Under the pieces are notes generated by a model. It was not told the origin of the DNA. It made no database searches and saw nothing but the letters and a program-made list of their open reading frames with translations. This document shows, in pieces, positions 18,269 through 18,609 of a DNA stretch of 18,609 nt. The position numbers were made by a program, and so were the translations under genes. Source of the DNA: PALSA-1196 sp036833805. Its GTDB lineage: Bacteria; Pseudomonadota; Gammaproteobacteria; Steroidobacterales; Steroidobacteraceae. Within the stretch, counting starts at the first letter, position 1, and each line of letters starts with the position of its first letter. The stretch covers positions 1 to 18,609 of the forward strand of contig DAITPA010000037.1 in assembly GCA_036833805.1 (NCBI GenBank), written 5' to 3'.

Positions 18269-18590
18269 GGGCCTGTAGCACAGCGGTTAGTGCAGGGGAC
18301 TCATCGAAAAGGTGCCTTCGCGCGGAAACACGCGAAGTGGACGGGATGAATTCAGGGAAACCTTCGAGCCTCATGCATGCATGAGGGCTCATGGCAATCC
18401 TGAGCCGAGCCGGCGGGGCATCGTCGGAAGGTGCAGAGACTACCTGAGGGCTCGAAGTGCCCTTAATAACAGGCAAGAGCATCCCGCACCCCCACGCACG
18501 AAGTGCGCGGGTGAAGAGATAGTCCACTCCCGGCGGAAACGCCGGGGCAAGTGAATCCCTTGGTCGTAGGTTCGAATCCTACCGGGCCCA
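18269..18590 (+). tRNA. tRNA-Ile(CAU), interrupted by a group I intron
   Basis: Exons 18269-18304 and 18554-18590 join into a 73-nt tRNA. Acceptor stem: GGGCCTG with CGGGCCC, discriminator A at 18590. D arm: GCAC, loop AGCGGTTA, GTGC. Anticodon stem: GGGGA with TCCCT, loop C-T-CAT-A-A, anticodon CAT at 18302-18304. Variable loop TGGTC. T arm: GTAGG, loop TTCGAAT, CCTAC. The anticodon arm and variable loop (GACTCATAATC...CTTGGTCG) match the minor isoleucine tRNA such as E. coli ileX rather than initiator or elongator Met tRNAs. In that tRNA, TilS converts C34 to lysidine so that it reads AUA. The 3' CCA is not encoded. The intron interrupts the anticodon loop between positions 36 and 37. The identity call is from established tRNA features; no covariance model was run. 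Confidence 0.93.
18305..18553 (+). ncRNA. Group I self-splicing intron, IC3-like, no ORF (249 nt)
   Basis: A complete group I core can be paired by hand. P1: exon CAT plus C18305 with GGTG (18311-18314), giving the U-G pair at the 5' splice site. P2: 18316-18322/18331-18337, with an inner GAAA. P3: CGGGATG 18342-18348/CATCCCG 18480-18486. P4: TCAGG 18352-18356/CCTGA 18399-18403. P5: 18366-18370/18386-18390, with inner stem TCATG/CATGA. P6: GCC 18404-18406/GGT 18430-18432, plus P6a 18410-18415/18422-18427. P7: GACTA 18438-18442/TAGTC 18520-18524. P8: 18487-18491/18509-18513 with CGCAC/GTGCG inside. P9: 18529-18535/18540-18546 with a GAAA loop. P9.0: AC 18526-18527/GT 18551-18552, then terminal G18553. 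The conserved segments GCAATCCTGAGCC, GTGCAGAGACTA and AAGAGATAGTCC are classic. It resembles the 205-nt Azoarcus tRNA-Ile(CAU) intron from memory, but has a 37-nt insert (18443-18479) between P7 and P3. There is no room for a homing endonuclease. Splicing activity is inferred. Confidence 0.92.
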
Positions 18591-18609
18591 AGTCTACCCA
18601 CGTCCACTG

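Noticed and set aside
18305..18553. Riboswitch, retron ncRNA or degraded mobile element as explanation for the structured segment
   Set aside because: The flanks join into a perfect tRNA, and the conserved P, Q, R and S segments of group I introns are all present, which explains the structure fully.
18312..18554. Open frames of 80-91 codons across the intron, considered as a homing endonuclease
   Set aside because: They run through highly structured core helices P2-P9, have no LAGLIDADG, GIY-YIG or HNH motif, and the intron is too small to hold an endonuclease.
18269..18590. Reading the CAT anticodon as tRNA-Met
   Set aside because: The anticodon stem-loop, variable loop and acceptor match minor tRNA-Ile(CAU). 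Initiator hallmarks (mispaired 1-72, three GC pairs next to the anticodon loop on both strands) are absent.

Overview
This window looks like chromosomal DNA from a GC-rich (about 60 % or more by eye) proteobacterium, most likely a gammaproteobacterium near the Xanthomonadales/Steroidobacterales. The basis is the gene content: a CBS plus cystathionine gamma-lyase pair, YgiQ, HrpB, an NfeD/slipin pair, a DOMON-like/DUF1343 pair and a beta-class GST. The placement is inferred from family knowledge, not from a search. No phage, IS element, CRISPR array or toxin module was seen.

Layout. Positions 1-84 hold the 3' end of an unidentified gene. 194-2742 is a two-gene reverse transsulfuration operon (CBS, then cystathionine gamma-lyase/synthase, joined by an ATGA overlap). 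A flavin amine oxidase (2871-4220) lies on the minus strand. From 4262 to 17338 there are nine plus-strand genes with almost no gaps: DOMON-like protein, DUF1343/NamZ-like protein, S9 peptidase, YgiQ radical SAM protein, NfeD protease, slipin, DUF423 membrane protein, M13 metallopeptidase lipoprotein and the helicase HrpB. Several are joined by ATGA or GTGA overlaps. The only sizeable gap (95 bp) precedes the M13 gene and probably divides the run into two transcription units. A minus-strand glutathione S-transferase (17363-17968) and a divergent 68-aa lipoprotein (18042-18248) follow.

The most striking feature is at the right end. A tRNA-Ile(CAU) gene (18269-18590) is split directly after its anticodon by a 249-nt intron without an ORF (18305-18553). 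The intron can be folded by hand into a complete group I ribozyme (P1-P9, P9.0, terminal G) resembling the small IC3 intron of Azoarcus tRNA-Ile(CAU). Unlike that intron, it carries about 37 extra nucleotides between P7 and P3, which fold into a P7.1-like hairpin. The tRNA is the lysidine-dependent isoleucine tRNA and has no encoded CCA, so a functional tRNA would need self-splicing, CCA addition and TilS modification.

Functionally the window combines sulfur amino-acid metabolism, possible peptidoglycan recycling (DOMON-like/NamZ-like), peptide turnover (S9, M13), membrane quality control (NfeD/slipin), RNA helicase and radical SAM enzymes, and a tRNA gene containing a ribozyme.
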